A stretch of DNA of 64,000 nucleotides from Deinococcus hopiensis KR-140 (GTDB lineage: Bacteria; Deinococcota; Deinococci; Deinococcales; Deinococcaceae). The stretch's first letter is position 1. Each line of letters starts with the position of its first letter. The notes below the pieces were generated by a model. The model had not been told where the DNA came from, searched no databases, and worked only from the letters and a program-made list of their open reading frames with translations. Below are positions 1-12,441 of the stretch, in pieces. Where the stretch lies: positions 2,915,001-2,979,000 of the forward strand of contig NZ_FWWU01000009.1 in the NCBI RefSeq assembly GCF_900176165.1. The letters run 5' to 3'. A program made the position numbers and the translations under genes.

Positions 1-1859
<1,859 letters not shown>

Positions 1860-2050
1860 GCTCGCAGCCTAGCCGCCTGCCCGTGACGCCCCCTGAAGGA
1901 CTCGTGAGGAAGCCTTGAGGTGGGGTCAGGGCGAGGTCAGACTGCCGCGCTACCCGGTATGGCCGTCTGCCAGCAACGACCTCACGGGCTGTGGGGAGCG
2001 CCTCTCTGCCCGCGCCTATGGAGATGCTCCGCGCCCCCTGGGCAAGCAGA

Positions 2051-2776
2051 TCAGCGGGTGTACCCCAGGATGACGGTACCGTTGGAGGTGGTGCCGCGCA
2101 GCATGCTGAACCGGGTGTAGATCAGCACCACCTTATCGGGCAGTTGCAGCAGTTGGAGCTGGCCGTTAATCCCGTTTTGCGTGACTGGGTCGTTGCCGCG
2201 CACGTTCCACTCGAAGCCGCCCCGGATGTCGATGGAACGGTCCGGGGCGTTGCTGCCGTCCACAGCCCTGGGGCGGGCCCCGAAGCCCTCTGGGGTGCGG
2301 AGTTCACCGCTGCCCAGATCGAGCGTCACGTCCCGGAGGAGACCGGGCAACCCAGCAGCATTGCCAAACCGCAGCACATTGCCGCTGCGCGTGAGGCTGA
2401 GTTTGACCAGTTTGCCGGTCGAGACCAGGATGGGCTGAAACACCATGTAGCTGCCGAACTCCTCCCGGGAAATCTTGAGGCGCTCGTCGTACTTGGGCAG
2501 CTCGCCCCGGGCCACGCTGGAGAAGAGCTCGTACAGGGCCTCGCGGCTGCCCCCTACCGTCATCACGCGCTGCTGCAACCGGGGAAAGGCCACCCGCGAA
2601 CTGCGCTCCAGCAGCTGTGCGCTCTGCCCCGGCAGCGGCACCAGGGCGGCGAGCTTGCCCGTCCAGCCGGACGGCAGGGGGGGCCGCGCCGGAGCCGAGG
2701 CGGCAGAGGTAGGAGAAAATCCGCCCCCGCTCGTCAGGGTCAGCAGGGTGAGGAGGGGCGCACGCAGGGCCTTCAT
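2051..2776 (-). CDS. hypothetical secreted protein
   Basis: A 241-residue protein starting MKALRAPLLTLLTLTSGGG, a plausible Sec signal peptide. I chose this ATG because the signal peptide begins there; an upstream ATG at 2791 would add five residues. The mature part is mixed alpha/beta in character and ends in a beta-rich stretch (KVVLIYTRFSMLRG, NGTVILGYTR). I recognise no domain. It follows the divergently unrelated intergenic region and is transcribed in the same direction as the subtilase, about 190 nt upstream of it, with no evidence of coupling. Periplasmic or cell-envelope location is inferred only from the signal peptide. Confidence 0.7.
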   Translation of the reverse strand: MKALRAPLLTLLTLTSGGGFSPTSAASAPARPPLPSGWTGKLAALVPLPGQSAQLLERSSRVAFPRLQQRVMTVGGSREALYELFSSVARGELPKYDERLKISREEFGSYMVFQPILVSTGKLVKLSLTRSGNVLRFGNAAGLPGLLRDVTLDLGSGELRTPEGFGARPRAVDGSNAPDRSIDIRGGFEWNVRGNDPVTQNGINGQLQLLQLPDKVVLIYTRFSMLRGTTSNGTVILGYTR

Positions 2777-2988
2777 GGCGAACGTGAGCATACGGCGCGT
2801 GGGTGAGAATTCTCCCGGCCCAGACTGACGTGAAGCTGAGCGGCGGGGGACCAGACAGCGTAACGGCCCTGACCCTCTCCACATAAAAATGCGCCCCCGA
2901 GGCAGGCCGGGGCCGGGCGCTCCACCTCCGAGTTCCGTTGCCTCAACCGCAAAGGAAAAGTAAGAAGAGGCACATTGGTCTCTGGTCC

Positions 2989-3229
2989 ATGCAGATCCGT
3001 CTTTTCGGCATCTCCGCACTCCTTCTCGGCGTCCTGATGGCCTGCCCCGTGGAGTTGGCCATCCCAGTCGGCCTGGCCGTTTTCAGAAGCGTCGACAGCC
3101 AGGCCGTTGGAGTTACGTGCCTGCGCCGACATCAAGGAACCGGTCAAGGGCCGTGCGCAAGACCTCGGTATGGAGATCGTCGCCATCAACCCGATGTTTC
3201 CAACCGCGTCAGATGAACCGAGGGGGTAA
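2989..3229 (+). pseudogene. possible small lipoprotein gene with a frameshift
   Basis: ATG at 2989 opens MQIRLFGISALLLGVLMAC, a hydrophobic segment ending in a lipobox-like LMAC, so a lipoprotein signal is plausible. Around 3105 the reading becomes unconvincing, and a second frame gives ELRACADIKEPVKGRAQDLG through to a TAA at 3227. Joining the two frames would give about 80 residues. The candidate Shine-Dalgarno (AGAAGAGG) lies rather far upstream. It may be a frameshifted small gene or chance; confidence is low. Confidence 0.3.
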
Positions 3230-3270
3230 CCACTGGGCACAGCAGTAGTCCTTGCGCCCAGTGGTTACCC
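3224..3270. repeat. 15-bp perfect inverted repeat
   Basis: GGGTAACCACTGGGC at 3224-3238 is exactly complementary to 3256-3270, with a 17-nt loop. No T-run follows on either strand, so it is not a classic intrinsic terminator. It marks the boundary between normal DNA and the AT-richer gene-poor stretch to its right; it could be an element end or an RNA hairpin. Confidence 0.75.
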
Positions 3271-3278
3271 GCCAAGGA

Positions 3279-3401
3279 TCAAAAGCCCGCAACGCGACGC
3301 CCCCCTCGTTCAGCAGCTCGGGCAAAACCTACTTGCAACTGCTCAACGCGAGACCTCTCTTCGTCTGCAAGACGAATCTTATTCTTCCTGCCGAGCAAGA
3401 A
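3279..3401 (-). pseudogene. possible remnant of an IS630-type transposase N-terminus
   Basis: Reading the minus strand gives LLGRKNKIRLADEERSRVEQ, which resembles the start of IS630-family transposases (basic stretch, then IRL-x-x-EER). Only about 35 residues are recognisable and no DDE catalytic residues are present. It lies in an AT-richer, gene-poor stretch, which fits an old insertion scar. The match is from memory of the family and is weak. Confidence 0.3.
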
Positions 3402-3905
3402 ATCTCCTCGAGTGCTCAATGCTGCCACGAAGAAGCATATCAACCATTTCGTCGACCATATGCAAAGCGCCCCTTCATCATCTGAAGTGATTGAGAGAAG
3501 CGTACCCAATCCGAAATAGCAATTACTTATGGAAAATCCAACTGCTATTGTACCAAAAATAATTATAATGTCCTGCCTGGTATTTATAAAACACGGCCAT
3601 AAAGAAATTGTGGCCGCTCAGCATAGAACCGACATCCTGTCAAACAATCAAGGTGAGTATTCAGCAGCAAACAAAACTCCGTGCTGAGTAGCCACTCGAA
3701 GGGAAGGATAAAATTCAGAACCAAGTTCAATCAGAAGGATCTGTCCCTCCCCCAGATCTCTTCTCCCACAAGGGCGGGAATGACCGCCACCCTCCCTGGC
3801 GGTGGCCCGATCTACACATGCGGCTGCCAATTCCAGTCACCCTCTGCCCTGTCGGTCAGCATCCGTGATGTCCCACCGCAACGTCTCGCGGTGCGCTGAA
3901 CAGGA
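3402..3905. other. AT-richer gene-poor stretch
   Basis: About 500 bp without a convincing gene on either strand. The part near 3500-3720 is clearly richer in A and T than its surroundings. It contains promoter-like TATAAT sequence near 3573 and a short hairpin (CGGCCA/TGGCCG) near 3593-3615. Nothing else is supportable. Confidence 0.6.
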
Positions 3906-3953
3906 ACGGACCGTTCAGCCACCGGGTGGTCATCCGGCAGTGGAACGGTCCGT
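3906..3953 (-). terminator. probable fba terminator
   Basis: Eleven-bp arms (ACGGACCGTTC at 3906-3916 and its complement at 3943-3953) with a 26-nt loop, just past the fba stop codon. There is only a weak pyrimidine-rich tail, so termination efficiency is uncertain. Confidence 0.5.
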
Positions 3954-3976
3954 CCTTTAAACGCTTTGGTCCCTGT

Positions 3977-4894
3977 TTACGCCTTGCCGACGCTCCCAAG
4001 CACGCGCAGCTTGTGCTCGATGACCTGGGCCATCACGTCGCGGGCAGGACCAAAGATCTTGCGGGGATCAAATTCCTTGGGGCTGGCCTTGAGGACCTCG
4101 CGCACGCCCACCGTCATGGCGAGGCGCAGGTCCGTATCCACGTTGACCTTGGCGATGCCGTGCCCCGTCGCGCGCTGGAGGTCCTCGTCCGCGATACCCG
4201 CCGCGTCGCCGATCTCGCCGCCGGAGTCGCGGAAGCGCTGCACGATTTCGGCGGGTACGCCGCTGGAACCGTGGGCAACGAGGGGAATGGAGGTGAGAGA
4301 CGCGATCTTCTCGATGCGCTCGTGGTCGATGTAGGGGCGGCCCTTGCCCTTGTACGCGCCGTGGCTGGTGCCGATGGCGATGGCGAGGTAATCGGTGCCG
4401 GTCTGCTCGATAAACCGCACCGCTTCCTCGGGATCGGTCAGGAAGGCGTCCTTCTCGTCCACGACGATGTGCTCCTCGATACCGCCCAGACGTCCGAGTT
4501 CGGACTCCACCGAGATGCCCATCGCGTGCGCCGCTTCCACCACACGCCGCGTTTCGTGGACGTTTTCCTCAAAGGGGTGGTGCGACGCATCGATCATGAT
4601 GGAGGTGAAGCCCATCTTGATGGCCTTCAGCGCCGAGGCATAGGACGAGCCGTGGTCTAGGTGCAGGGCGACGGGCACAGTGGCCCGCTCGGCGATGTCC
4701 TTGACGATGTTGGCGAGGTCCTGACCACCGTACTTGATGGCCCCCTCGCTCATCTGCACCATGACGGGCGAGCGCAGCTTTTCCGCCGTATGGATGATCG
4801 CCTGCGTGATCTCCATGTTGTTGGTGTTGAACGAGCCAACGCCGTACTTGCCCGCGCGGGCGGGAACCAGAATGTCGTTACCTGTGACGAGCAT
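3977..4894 (-). CDS. fba: class II fructose-bisphosphate aldolase
   Basis: Zinc-dependent aldolase of glycolysis and gluconeogenesis, cleaving fructose 1,6-bisphosphate to dihydroxyacetone phosphate and glyceraldehyde 3-phosphate in the cytosol. The 305-residue length is that of the Thermus/Deinococcus class II type. Visible signatures are the HLDHGSS segment with the catalytic Asp and a zinc-binding His, SELGRLGG, GTSHGAYKG, HGSSG and KVNVDTD for phosphate binding. The start is supported by AAAGGAGG eight bases before the ATG. The gene stands alone, divergent from lysN, with a probable hairpin terminator downstream. Confidence 0.97.
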   Translation of the reverse strand: MLVTGNDILVPARAGKYGVGSFNTNNMEITQAIIHTAEKLRSPVMVQMSEGAIKYGGQDLANIVKDIAERATVPVALHLDHGSSYASALKAIKMGFTSIMIDASHHPFEENVHETRRVVEAAHAMGISVESELGRLGGIEEHIVVDEKDAFLTDPEEAVRFIEQTGTDYLAIAIGTSHGAYKGKGRPYIDHERIEKIASLTSIPLVAHGSSGVPAEIVQRFRDSGGEIGDAAGIADEDLQRATGHGIAKVNVDTDLRLAMTVGVREVLKASPKEFDPRKIFGPARDVMAQVIEHKLRVLGSVGKA

Positions 4895-5013
4895 GGGTGA
4901 AGCCTCCTTTGACGGCCCCTACTCTACCCAAAGCGCGCGCCATCACAGTCCGACTTCTCTGGACGGGAGGCAGTCATCTGGAGCGGGCGCGGATACAGGG
5001 GTCAAACGGGCGT

Positions 5014-5019
5014 TAGGAT
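5014..5019 (+). promoter_or_regulatory. leaderless-type -10 box of lysN
   Basis: TAGGAT lies exactly 6 nt before the lysN ATG and no Shine-Dalgarno is present, so the transcript should begin at or beside the start codon. Confidence 0.6.
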
Positions 5020-5025
5020 GGTTGC

Positions 5026-6258
<1,233 letters not shown>

Positions 6259-6262
6259 GCGT

Positions 6263-6317
6263 GCGGTAAAGCGGCGGGCAGAGGCGGTCATCCACCCTCT
6301 GCCCGCCGCTTTACCGC
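6263..6317. terminator. strong hairpin between lysN and the broken kinase
   Basis: Perfect 22-bp arms (6263-6284 and 6296-6317) with an 11-nt loop. It lies between convergent lysN and the kinase remnant, whose TAA stop falls inside the right arm, so it probably acts in both directions. No long T-run follows. Confidence 0.7.
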
Positions 6318-6921
6318 TCTGCTTCCTGAAGCAGGGTCAGGGCGAGGGCGGCCCGTCCGGTGGGGTCCTGGAGGTCCAGTTCACCCCGTTCCATGCGGGC
6401 CTCATCCGCAGAGGCCCGCATGGCGGCGAGCCCTGCAGACTTCCAGATCGGCGGCGTGGAGGGCCGTTCCCTTCAACTGCGCGAGCAGCACCGAGGTGGA
6501 GGGTTGCGGCAGGGGCACAAAGGTCGCGACCGTCCCCAGACCGTAATTTGGGTGGTTGAGGGCGCACACGTCCCAGTCCACCAGCCAGACTTCCCCCGTC
6601 CCACAGCAGCGTGCCGGGGTTGAGGTCATTGTGGCCCGGCACGCGGTGGGGATCAGAGGCCAGCACCCGGGCCGCGGCCTCCAGCCCCGTGCCCAGAGGC
6701 TGTGTGCCCAGAGGCTGTGGCCCGGCAGGAAAGCCAGGCCGCGCGTCCTGCCCGGACCACAACGTGCGGGCCACCCCTACCGGGTCCCCCTTGGGCAGGT
6801 CCCCGGCAGGCAACTCCCGCCGGGGCCGCAGCTCCTCCACCAGCTTTCCCAGAACGTGATTCCGCAAGGCGGCGTGAACCGGGAAGCTGGAGATGGCGGC
6901 GGTCACCGTGGTCAAGAGCAT
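6311..6921 (-). pseudogene. broken phosphotransferase of the choline/aminoglycoside kinase family
   Basis: Three overlapping frames together spell the C-terminal half of an APH/choline-kinase-like enzyme. The first frame carries the catalytic loop HNDLNPGTLLWDG; the second carries the metal-binding GEVWLVDWDVC; a third gives AGLAAMRASADEARMERGEL and ends at a TAA in the lysN hairpin. The first shift lies at a run of five C on the plus strand (6593-6597), where one base fewer restores the frame. The N-terminal ATP-binding lobe is missing: the remnant starts at the edge of a dispersed repeat copy at 6915-7046. A 15-bp in-frame duplication (GPQPLGTQPLGT) is also present. Function lost unless the indels are sequencing errors. 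Confidence 0.75.
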
Positions 6922-7046
6922 TTGCCGGAATGGGGCGCCGCGCGTGGAAGGGCACCCCTCACGGCTTCATCCTCCATGCGCATTCAGCATTCGGGCCCGC
7001 TCGCCGGACTCGGTCAAAAAGAGGCCTTCTTTTTGACAAATGCTCT
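6915..7046 (-). repeat. dispersed palindromic repeat, copy A
   Basis: Minus-strand copy of the five-member family. End arms AGAGCATTTG (6915-6924) and their exact complement (7037-7046) enclose the conserved core (CTTTTTGACCGAG near one end, GTGAGGGGTGCCCTTCCACG internally). Compared with other copies it has extra bases after GCGAGCG. It truncates the kinase remnant to its left. Confidence 0.85.
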
Positions 7047-7375
7047 GGGTAGCCGGCTTGGCCACATGAAGCGCTGGCGTGATGCCCCGCTGAAGTGGCG
7101 GCGGCACCTCCCGGTCTGCTGTCCGGACCGCGGGGACCTTCGCCACGGAGCTTCCCTGGGGGCGTCACCGCAGGGACGCAGGCCCCGAAAAGACCCTGAC
7201 GCAGGGACAGCACCCACACGGCAGTTGCAAAACGGTTCTCGGGCAAAACGGGAATTGGATCAGGCGCAACGGTTCCTCTCCTTCCAGGCCTTAATTTTTA
7301 TCTGGACAGAAGAGGCGGTGAAGAGTATCCGGGGAAAATAGGCCAGTCGCCCTACCTCAGCGGAGGTCCAGACCT
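7047..7375. other. intergenic, no gene recognised
   Basis: About 330 bp between repeat copy A and the HAD gene. It contains GC-rich imperfect hairpins near 7120-7200 (including two CGCAGGGAC direct repeats) and an AT-rich patch near 7290-7340. No coding frame or known RNA is recognisable. Confidence 0.5.
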
Positions 7376-8107
7376 ATGCTGGTTTTCGTGACGCACACCC
7401 GGGCCGTAATTTTTGATCTCGACGACACCCTGTTCGACGATAACGCCTCTATGCGCGCGGGCCTCCTGGGCGTGGCAAGACCCCACACCCACCTCGCTGG
7501 GCGCCACCCCGACGAGCTGCTGGGCGAGTACAAGCGTGTGCTGGGGGAGTTCTATCCAGCTTTTGTGGCCGGGCAGCTGAGCCTGGCCGAGTACCGCGCC
7601 CGGCGTTTCGAACGGCTGCACGGACTGTGGGGCATCGAGGGCGTGCCCGGCGACGTGTCCTTTGAGGCGTTCCGCACGGCGTACCAGGCGGCGAGGCAGG
7701 CAGTGCCGGGCGGGCTGGAACTGCTCCGGGCATTGAGGGAGCGTGGAGTCAAGGTGGGCATCCTGACCAACTTCATCCGCCCTGAGCAGCAGGCCAAGCT
7801 GGACGCCTGCGGCCTGACGCCCTGGGTGGACGCGCTCGTGACCACCAGCGAGGCCCCGCCCAAACCTGATCCAGGGTCCTACGCGGCCATTCTCACGGCC
7901 CTGGAGGTGCAGCCGAATGAGGCCGTGATGGTGGGCGACTCCTGGGAGAACGACGTGGTAGGCGCGCGGGCCGCCGGGATGCGCGCCGTTTGGTTCGAGC
8001 GCTGGGGCGGGGAGGTGGCGGAGGCGGACGTACCGGTGGTACGGGACTTTGCGCCGCTGGAGGCAGCGCTGAGAGCGCTGCTGGAGGAGAGCGCTTCGGC
8101 CCCCTAG
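7376..8107 (+). CDS. HAD-superfamily hydrolase
   Basis: A 243-residue haloacid-dehalogenase-type phosphohydrolase. Motif I is VIFDLDDTLFDD, with the nucleophile Asp near residue 14; motif II is GILTNF; the motif III lysine lies in PPKPDPGSY; motif IV is MVGDSWENDVVGA. The helical cap between residues 20 and 110 is of the C1 type found in phosphatases of the YjjG/GpH/reductive group. Substrate cannot be told from the sequence; phosphoglycolate- or nucleotide-type small phosphates are usual. A GGAGG lies about 10 nt before the chosen ATG. murI follows 55 nt downstream with its own promoter-like box. Confidence 0.88.
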   Translation: MLVFVTHTRAVIFDLDDTLFDDNASMRAGLLGVARPHTHLAGRHPDELLGEYKRVLGEFYPAFVAGQLSLAEYRARRFERLHGLWGIEGVPGDVSFEAFRTAYQAARQAVPGGLELLRALRERGVKVGILTNFIRPEQQAKLDACGLTPWVDALVTTSEAPPKPDPGSYAAILTALEVQPNEAVMVGDSWENDVVGARAAGMRAVWFERWGGEVAEADVPVVRDFAPLEAALRALLEESASAP

Positions 8108-8149
8108 GGGGACGCCGAACGCCTCCGGCCCTCTGCACCCTCCACGCTC

Positions 8150-8155
8150 TATCAT
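8150..8155 (+). promoter_or_regulatory. leaderless-type -10 box of murI
   Basis: TATCAT ends 7 nt before the murI ATG; no Shine-Dalgarno is seen. Confidence 0.55.
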
Positions 8156-8162
8156 CTGCCCG

Positions 8163-8971
8163 ATGAACCAAGGCGCACCCCTCGGCGTGTACGACTCCGG
8201 CATGGGCGGTCTGAGCGTGTTGGCCGAGTTGCGGCGCGCCCTGCCGCACGAGAACTTCCTGTACCTGGGCGACACGGCCCACGTACCGATCGGTGCGCGG
8301 CCCGAAGACGAGATTCGGGACCTGACCGCCCAGGCGGTGGCGGCGCTGCACGCCCGGGGAGCCAAAGGGGTGGTGGTGGCCTGCAACACGGCCTCGGCCT
8401 TCAGCCTGACGCACCTGCGGGAGAAGTACCCGGCGTTGCCGATCATCGGGCTGGTGCCTGCCGTCAAGCCCGCCGTGGCCGCCACCCGTACGGGCGTGGT
8501 GGGCGTGCTGGCAACGCCGGGGACGCTGCGGGGGACGCTGCTCGCCGACGTGATTCGCCAGTTTGCCGAACCCGCTGGAGTACGGGTACTGACTGCCGTG
8601 AGCGCCGAACTCGTGCCGCTGGTGGAAGCGGGGCAGGCGGAGAGCGGGCGGACGCGCGAGGTGCTGCGGGGAGCGCTGACACCCCTGGCGGAGGCGGGCG
8701 CGGATCAGCTTGTGCTGGGCTGCACCCACTACCCCTTTCTGGCGGCAGGCATCCACTCGGAATTCGGAGACACCTTCACCCTGGTGGACAGCGGCGCGGC
8801 GGTGGCGCGGCACACGCGGCGGGTGCTCGAGGAGCGCGACCTGCGGTCCAGAGTCCAGGAGCCGGGCGAGGTGACGTACCTCGTGACGGGCGACGCGCAC
8901 GTGTCGGCTCCCGTTATCGCCACATTGACGGGTCAGGCAGGGCAGAATGTGACGGTGCAGCAGGTGACCAC

Positions 8972-8975
<4 letters not shown>
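8163..8975 (+). CDS. murI: glutamate racemase
   Basis: Makes D-glutamate for peptidoglycan from L-glutamate by a two-base cofactor-independent mechanism. Both catalytic cysteines are visible, Cys74 in VVACNTAS and Cys187 in LGCTHYPF, together with the early YDSGMGGLS segment. Length 270 residues is normal. It overlaps the next gene by 4 nt (TTGA), so the two are probably translated together. Confidence 0.97.
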
Positions 8976-9685
<710 letters not shown>

Positions 9686-9744
9686 CGGGCGGGCGACTCT
9701 CATCCCAGGTGCGTTACACTTCCCCCACATCAAGGAGGCAGAAC

Positions 9745-10107
9745 ATGGGCATGACTGGATTCATCGGGCGGGCGATGCTCGCGAGTGTTTTTATCAAGAG
9801 TGGCCTGGATCACCTACAAAACCCTGAACCCATCGTGCGCGCGGCGCGGGGCGCGGAGATTCCGCAACCCGAACTGGCCGTCAAGATCAACAGCGGCGTA
9901 ATGGTGGGGGCCGGAACCCTGCTGGCCCTGGGGCTCGCGCCACGCCTGACGACCACCGCCCTGGCGGTGGGCCTGGTCCCCACCACGGTGATTGGCCACC
10001 CCTTCTGGGACAAGGAAGGCAAGGAACGCCAGCACCAGCAGACGCACTTCATGAAAAACCTCGCCCTGTTCGGCGCGCTGCTGGCGCTGGGGAGCCGTCG
10101 GAAATAG
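9745..10107 (+). CDS. DoxX-family membrane protein
   Basis: A 120-residue integral membrane protein with four predicted membrane segments and the DoxX hallmark pattern (LASVFIKSGLDHLQNPE near the N-terminus, GHPFWD near residue 90). AAGGAGG lies 8 nt before the ATG at 9745, which decides the start over an ATG 12 codons upstream. DoxX proteins are linked to quinone or thiol redox processes in membranes, but this subtype has no firm function. It is followed by an intrinsic terminator. Confidence 0.85.
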   Translation: MGMTGFIGRAMLASVFIKSGLDHLQNPEPIVRAARGAEIPQPELAVKINSGVMVGAGTLLALGLAPRLTTTALAVGLVPTTVIGHPFWDKEGKERQHQQTHFMKNLALFGALLALGSRRK

Positions 10108-10126
10108 CAACGCGGTTTGCCCCAGC

Positions 10127-10156
10127 AAGCTCCCCCCGTGGGGGCTTTTTTCTTTT
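10127..10156 (+). terminator. intrinsic terminator after the DoxX gene
   Basis: GC hairpin (CCCCC/GGGGG with AAG/CTT continuation) followed by TTTTTTCTTTT, about 20 nt after the stop codon. Confidence 0.8.
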
Positions 10157-10211
10157 CCGACGGTAAAGGTGGGTCGCTTCCCCGCTTCACGCGCCGCCGG
10201 GAAGATGGGGC

Positions 10212-10430
10212 ATGACCAAGGACACGGACCTCAGCGACAACGCGCACACCGCCATCGACCAACAGGAAGTGATCGAGGAGGGCATGCAGGGCGCGGACGG
10301 CAACGTGGACGCCAACGGGCTGGAACGGGGGGCGGACCGGCAAGAAAAGCTGGAGGAACTGCGGGAAAACGTGCAGGGCCTGACAACCGCCGGACAGCAG
10401 GACGAAGAAGCGGGCCTGGGGCGCTCCTGA
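10212..10430 (+). CDS. small acidic hypothetical protein
   Basis: A 72-residue, strongly acidic, hydrophilic protein without Cys or hydrophobic core segments; the middle (QEVIEEGMQGADGNVDANG) and the end (EKLEELRENVQGL) look helical or disordered. A GGGAAG lies upstream of the ATG. I recognise no family. Small acidic disordered proteins of this kind are frequent in Deinococcus, and codon usage looks genuine for a high-G+C genome. Confidence 0.6.
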   Translation: MTKDTDLSDNAHTAIDQQEVIEEGMQGADGNVDANGLERGADRQEKLEELRENVQGLTTAGQQDEEAGLGRS

Positions 10431-10481
10431 GCGAGCCGAGCGCGACTGAAACGGCCTTCTTCCCCCTGCCTTCGCTTCAGA

Positions 10482-11405
10482 TCACAATTCCAGGTCCGTT
10501 GGGGTCGTCACGCCCGAGGGAATGGCCGTTACCAGCACCTCATATTTTCCCGTCACAAAGACCTTGAAGCCCTGCTTTTGCAAGCCTCGCCGGGCCTGGG
10601 TCACGTCGGCGGCGAGGAGACTAAGGTCTGGGCGGGCGAAGTTTCGCAGGCGCGCTCCGTAACTCAGCAGGCCATCCCGGTAACGGGCGTTGGGAAAGCC
10701 CAGGACCAGCCCTCCACCCGGCGTCAGGTGGTGGCGGCGCAGGGCCGCCAGCACGACGTCTTGCCGCACCGCTGGGCTTTGCAGCAGGCTGAGGGCCAGC
10801 ACGAGGTCGAAGCGTCCAAGGTCCGGCGCGGGCAGGGCGTTGACGTCCAGCGCGAGGAAGGCGGCGGCAGGATACCGTGAGGCCGCCGTAGCGAGGGCCG
10901 TGACGTCCCGGTCCACGCCCACCACCTCGAAGGCGCGCTCCGAAAAGGCGAGGGCCAGCGCGCCGAGTTCACGGCCCGCGTTGACTCCGAGGGCCAGCAC
11001 ACGCCCTCCCGCCGGGGGGTTCACCCGCCGCAGCGCCTCGACCAGCGTGAACAGGAATACCGGGTCTTCCAGCTTGTCCACCCGGCTCCAGTCACTCCCC
11101 GCGCCGTAACCGTTCGCGTCAGGCTCAGGTGCATTTGCGTAGAGTCGCAGCCGCACGCGCACCCGGCCCTCCCCCACAGATTCGGGGGTGAGCAGGTGCG
11201 CGCCCAGCAGGTCCGCCAGGTCTGCCCAGGTCTGCCAGGGGCGGTGAAGTCCGGCGGCCGTCGCCTCTCCTGCGTAGCGGCCCACCCCCTCGTCGGGGTC
11301 TGGCACGGTGAAGCTCACCTGCCCGACCGCCGTGAGAGTCGCACGGACGGCGGGCAGCAGGACGCTCAGGGGTTCGCGGGTGAAGTGGAGTTCGGGCTGG
11401 GACAT
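10482..11405 (-). CDS. class I SAM-dependent methyltransferase
   Basis: A 307-residue protein starting MSQPELHFTREPLSV. The Rossmann methyltransferase core is visible: motif I GGRVLALGVNAGRELGALAL, the acidic end of strand beta2 in VVGVDRDVTAL, AAFLALDVNALP, and motif IV-like FDLVLALSLLQS. The C-terminal half carries GGGLVLGFPNARYRDG. An N-terminal domain of about 130 residues precedes the core. Substrate unknown. It follows trmB on the same strand with about 40 nt between them, suggesting an operon FAD protein-trmB-methyltransferase. Confidence 0.8.
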   Translation of the reverse strand: MSQPELHFTREPLSVLLPAVRATLTAVGQVSFTVPDPDEGVGRYAGEATAAGLHRPWQTWADLADLLGAHLLTPESVGEGRVRVRLRLYANAPEPDANGYGAGSDWSRVDKLEDPVFLFTLVEALRRVNPPAGGRVLALGVNAGRELGALALAFSERAFEVVGVDRDVTALATAASRYPAAAFLALDVNALPAPDLGRFDLVLALSLLQSPAVRQDVVLAALRRHHLTPGGGLVLGFPNARYRDGLLSYGARLRNFARPDLSLLAADVTQARRGLQKQGFKVFVTGKYEVLVTAIPSGVTTPTDLEL

Positions 11406-11445
11406 GGACGGTGTGGTGGGCGGCCCGCTGAGGCTGGGCGCTTCC

Positions 11446-12441
11446 TCAATAGCCCCGGTGCCGGACCTGCGCGCCCTGGCCCTCCAGCCAGACCGTGACC
11501 GTGCCCACCGCCGCCTTGACCCCCGGCGTGATGATGGGTCCGCCAAAGCGGGCGAGGCGCGCGAGAAAGGTGCCGTCCTCCCGCCCGGTGATGCCGATCA
11601 GGACTTCCTGGGTCAGTTCACCCTCCACGACGTGGGCCAGCGCAACCCAGCCGTCTTTCTTGAGGCTCCGGTACACGTCGAGCAGCACCACCGTCCAGCC
11701 CGACGGATCTTCCCGGGTCTGTCCGCCCCGGGCGGTGTGTTTGCGAAACTCGGAGGGATCGAATGTCTCGGGCAGGGTCAGGACAGCGTGGGGCACGGTG
11801 GGGTCTTCCTCATGGTCTGGAAAGCGAAGGATGGTGCCGTGAGGCACAGCGGGATGTGCGGTGGGAATGAAGCGGGCGTGGTGCGCCCCCAGGCCCAGGT
11901 CACGCCACTTCAGCGCGTATTTGGTTTCCAGCGCGGCGGCCGGAGGCTGGGTCAGCTCGGCGCGCATGACGCCACTCGCTTCCGCCTCCGCCAAGGCGAA
12001 CTCGAAATACTCATCGTGATCGGTGGTGAGCAGCACCGCGCCGCCCGGCTTGAGTCGGCTGGCGGCCAGCTGAAAAAAGGGCGCGCGCAGCAGGCGGTGT
12101 TCGGTGTGCCCCGCCTTGGGCCACGGATCGGGAAAGTTGACCACGATGGCGGCCAGCGCTCCTTGCGGCACCACCTCGCGGACGAGGGGCAGGGCGGGCA
12201 GCTTGGTCAGGACCGCGTTGGTCAGGCCCGCTTGGCGCAGCCGCCGATTGGCCTTTAGGAGCGATACGCCGCTGATCTCCACCCCCAGGTAATTGGGAGC
12301 CTCCGGAAAGGTCGCGGCGAAATGCGGCCAGAAGCGGCCATCGCCAAACCCCACTTCCAGAACCCAGGGCCGCCCGGGCGTGTCCGGGTACAGTCGGGAA
12401 GCCGCGTCGGGAAAGCGGAAGTCCGAAAGGCGCGAGATCAC
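11446..12441 (-). CDS. trmB: tRNA (guanine-N7)-methyltransferase
   Basis: Methylates G46 in the variable loop of tRNAs using S-adenosylmethionine. Signatures are VLEVGFGDGRFWPHFA (SAM site), VVNFPDPWPKAGHTEHRL (catalytic Asp and neighbours) and LTTDHDEYFEFAL. At 331 residues it is roughly 90 longer than the E. coli enzyme; the extra C-terminal domain (from about residue 215) matches what is known for thermophile and Deinococcus-Thermus TrmB. The start is a GTG overlapping the stop of the upstream FAD-protein gene (GTGA), so the two are translationally coupled. Confidence 0.93.
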   Translation of the reverse strand: MISRLSDFRFPDAASRLYPDTPGRPWVLEVGFGDGRFWPHFAATFPEAPNYLGVEISGVSLLKANRRLRQAGLTNAVLTKLPALPLVREVVPQGALAAIVVNFPDPWPKAGHTEHRLLRAPFFQLAASRLKPGGAVLLTTDHDEYFEFALAEAEASGVMRAELTQPPAAALETKYALKWRDLGLGAHHARFIPTAHPAVPHGTILRFPDHEEDPTVPHAVLTLPETFDPSEFRKHTARGGQTREDPSGWTVVLLDVYRSLKKDGWVALAHVVEGELTQEVLIGITGREDGTFLARLARFGGPIITPGVKAAVGTVTVWLEGQGAQVRHRGY

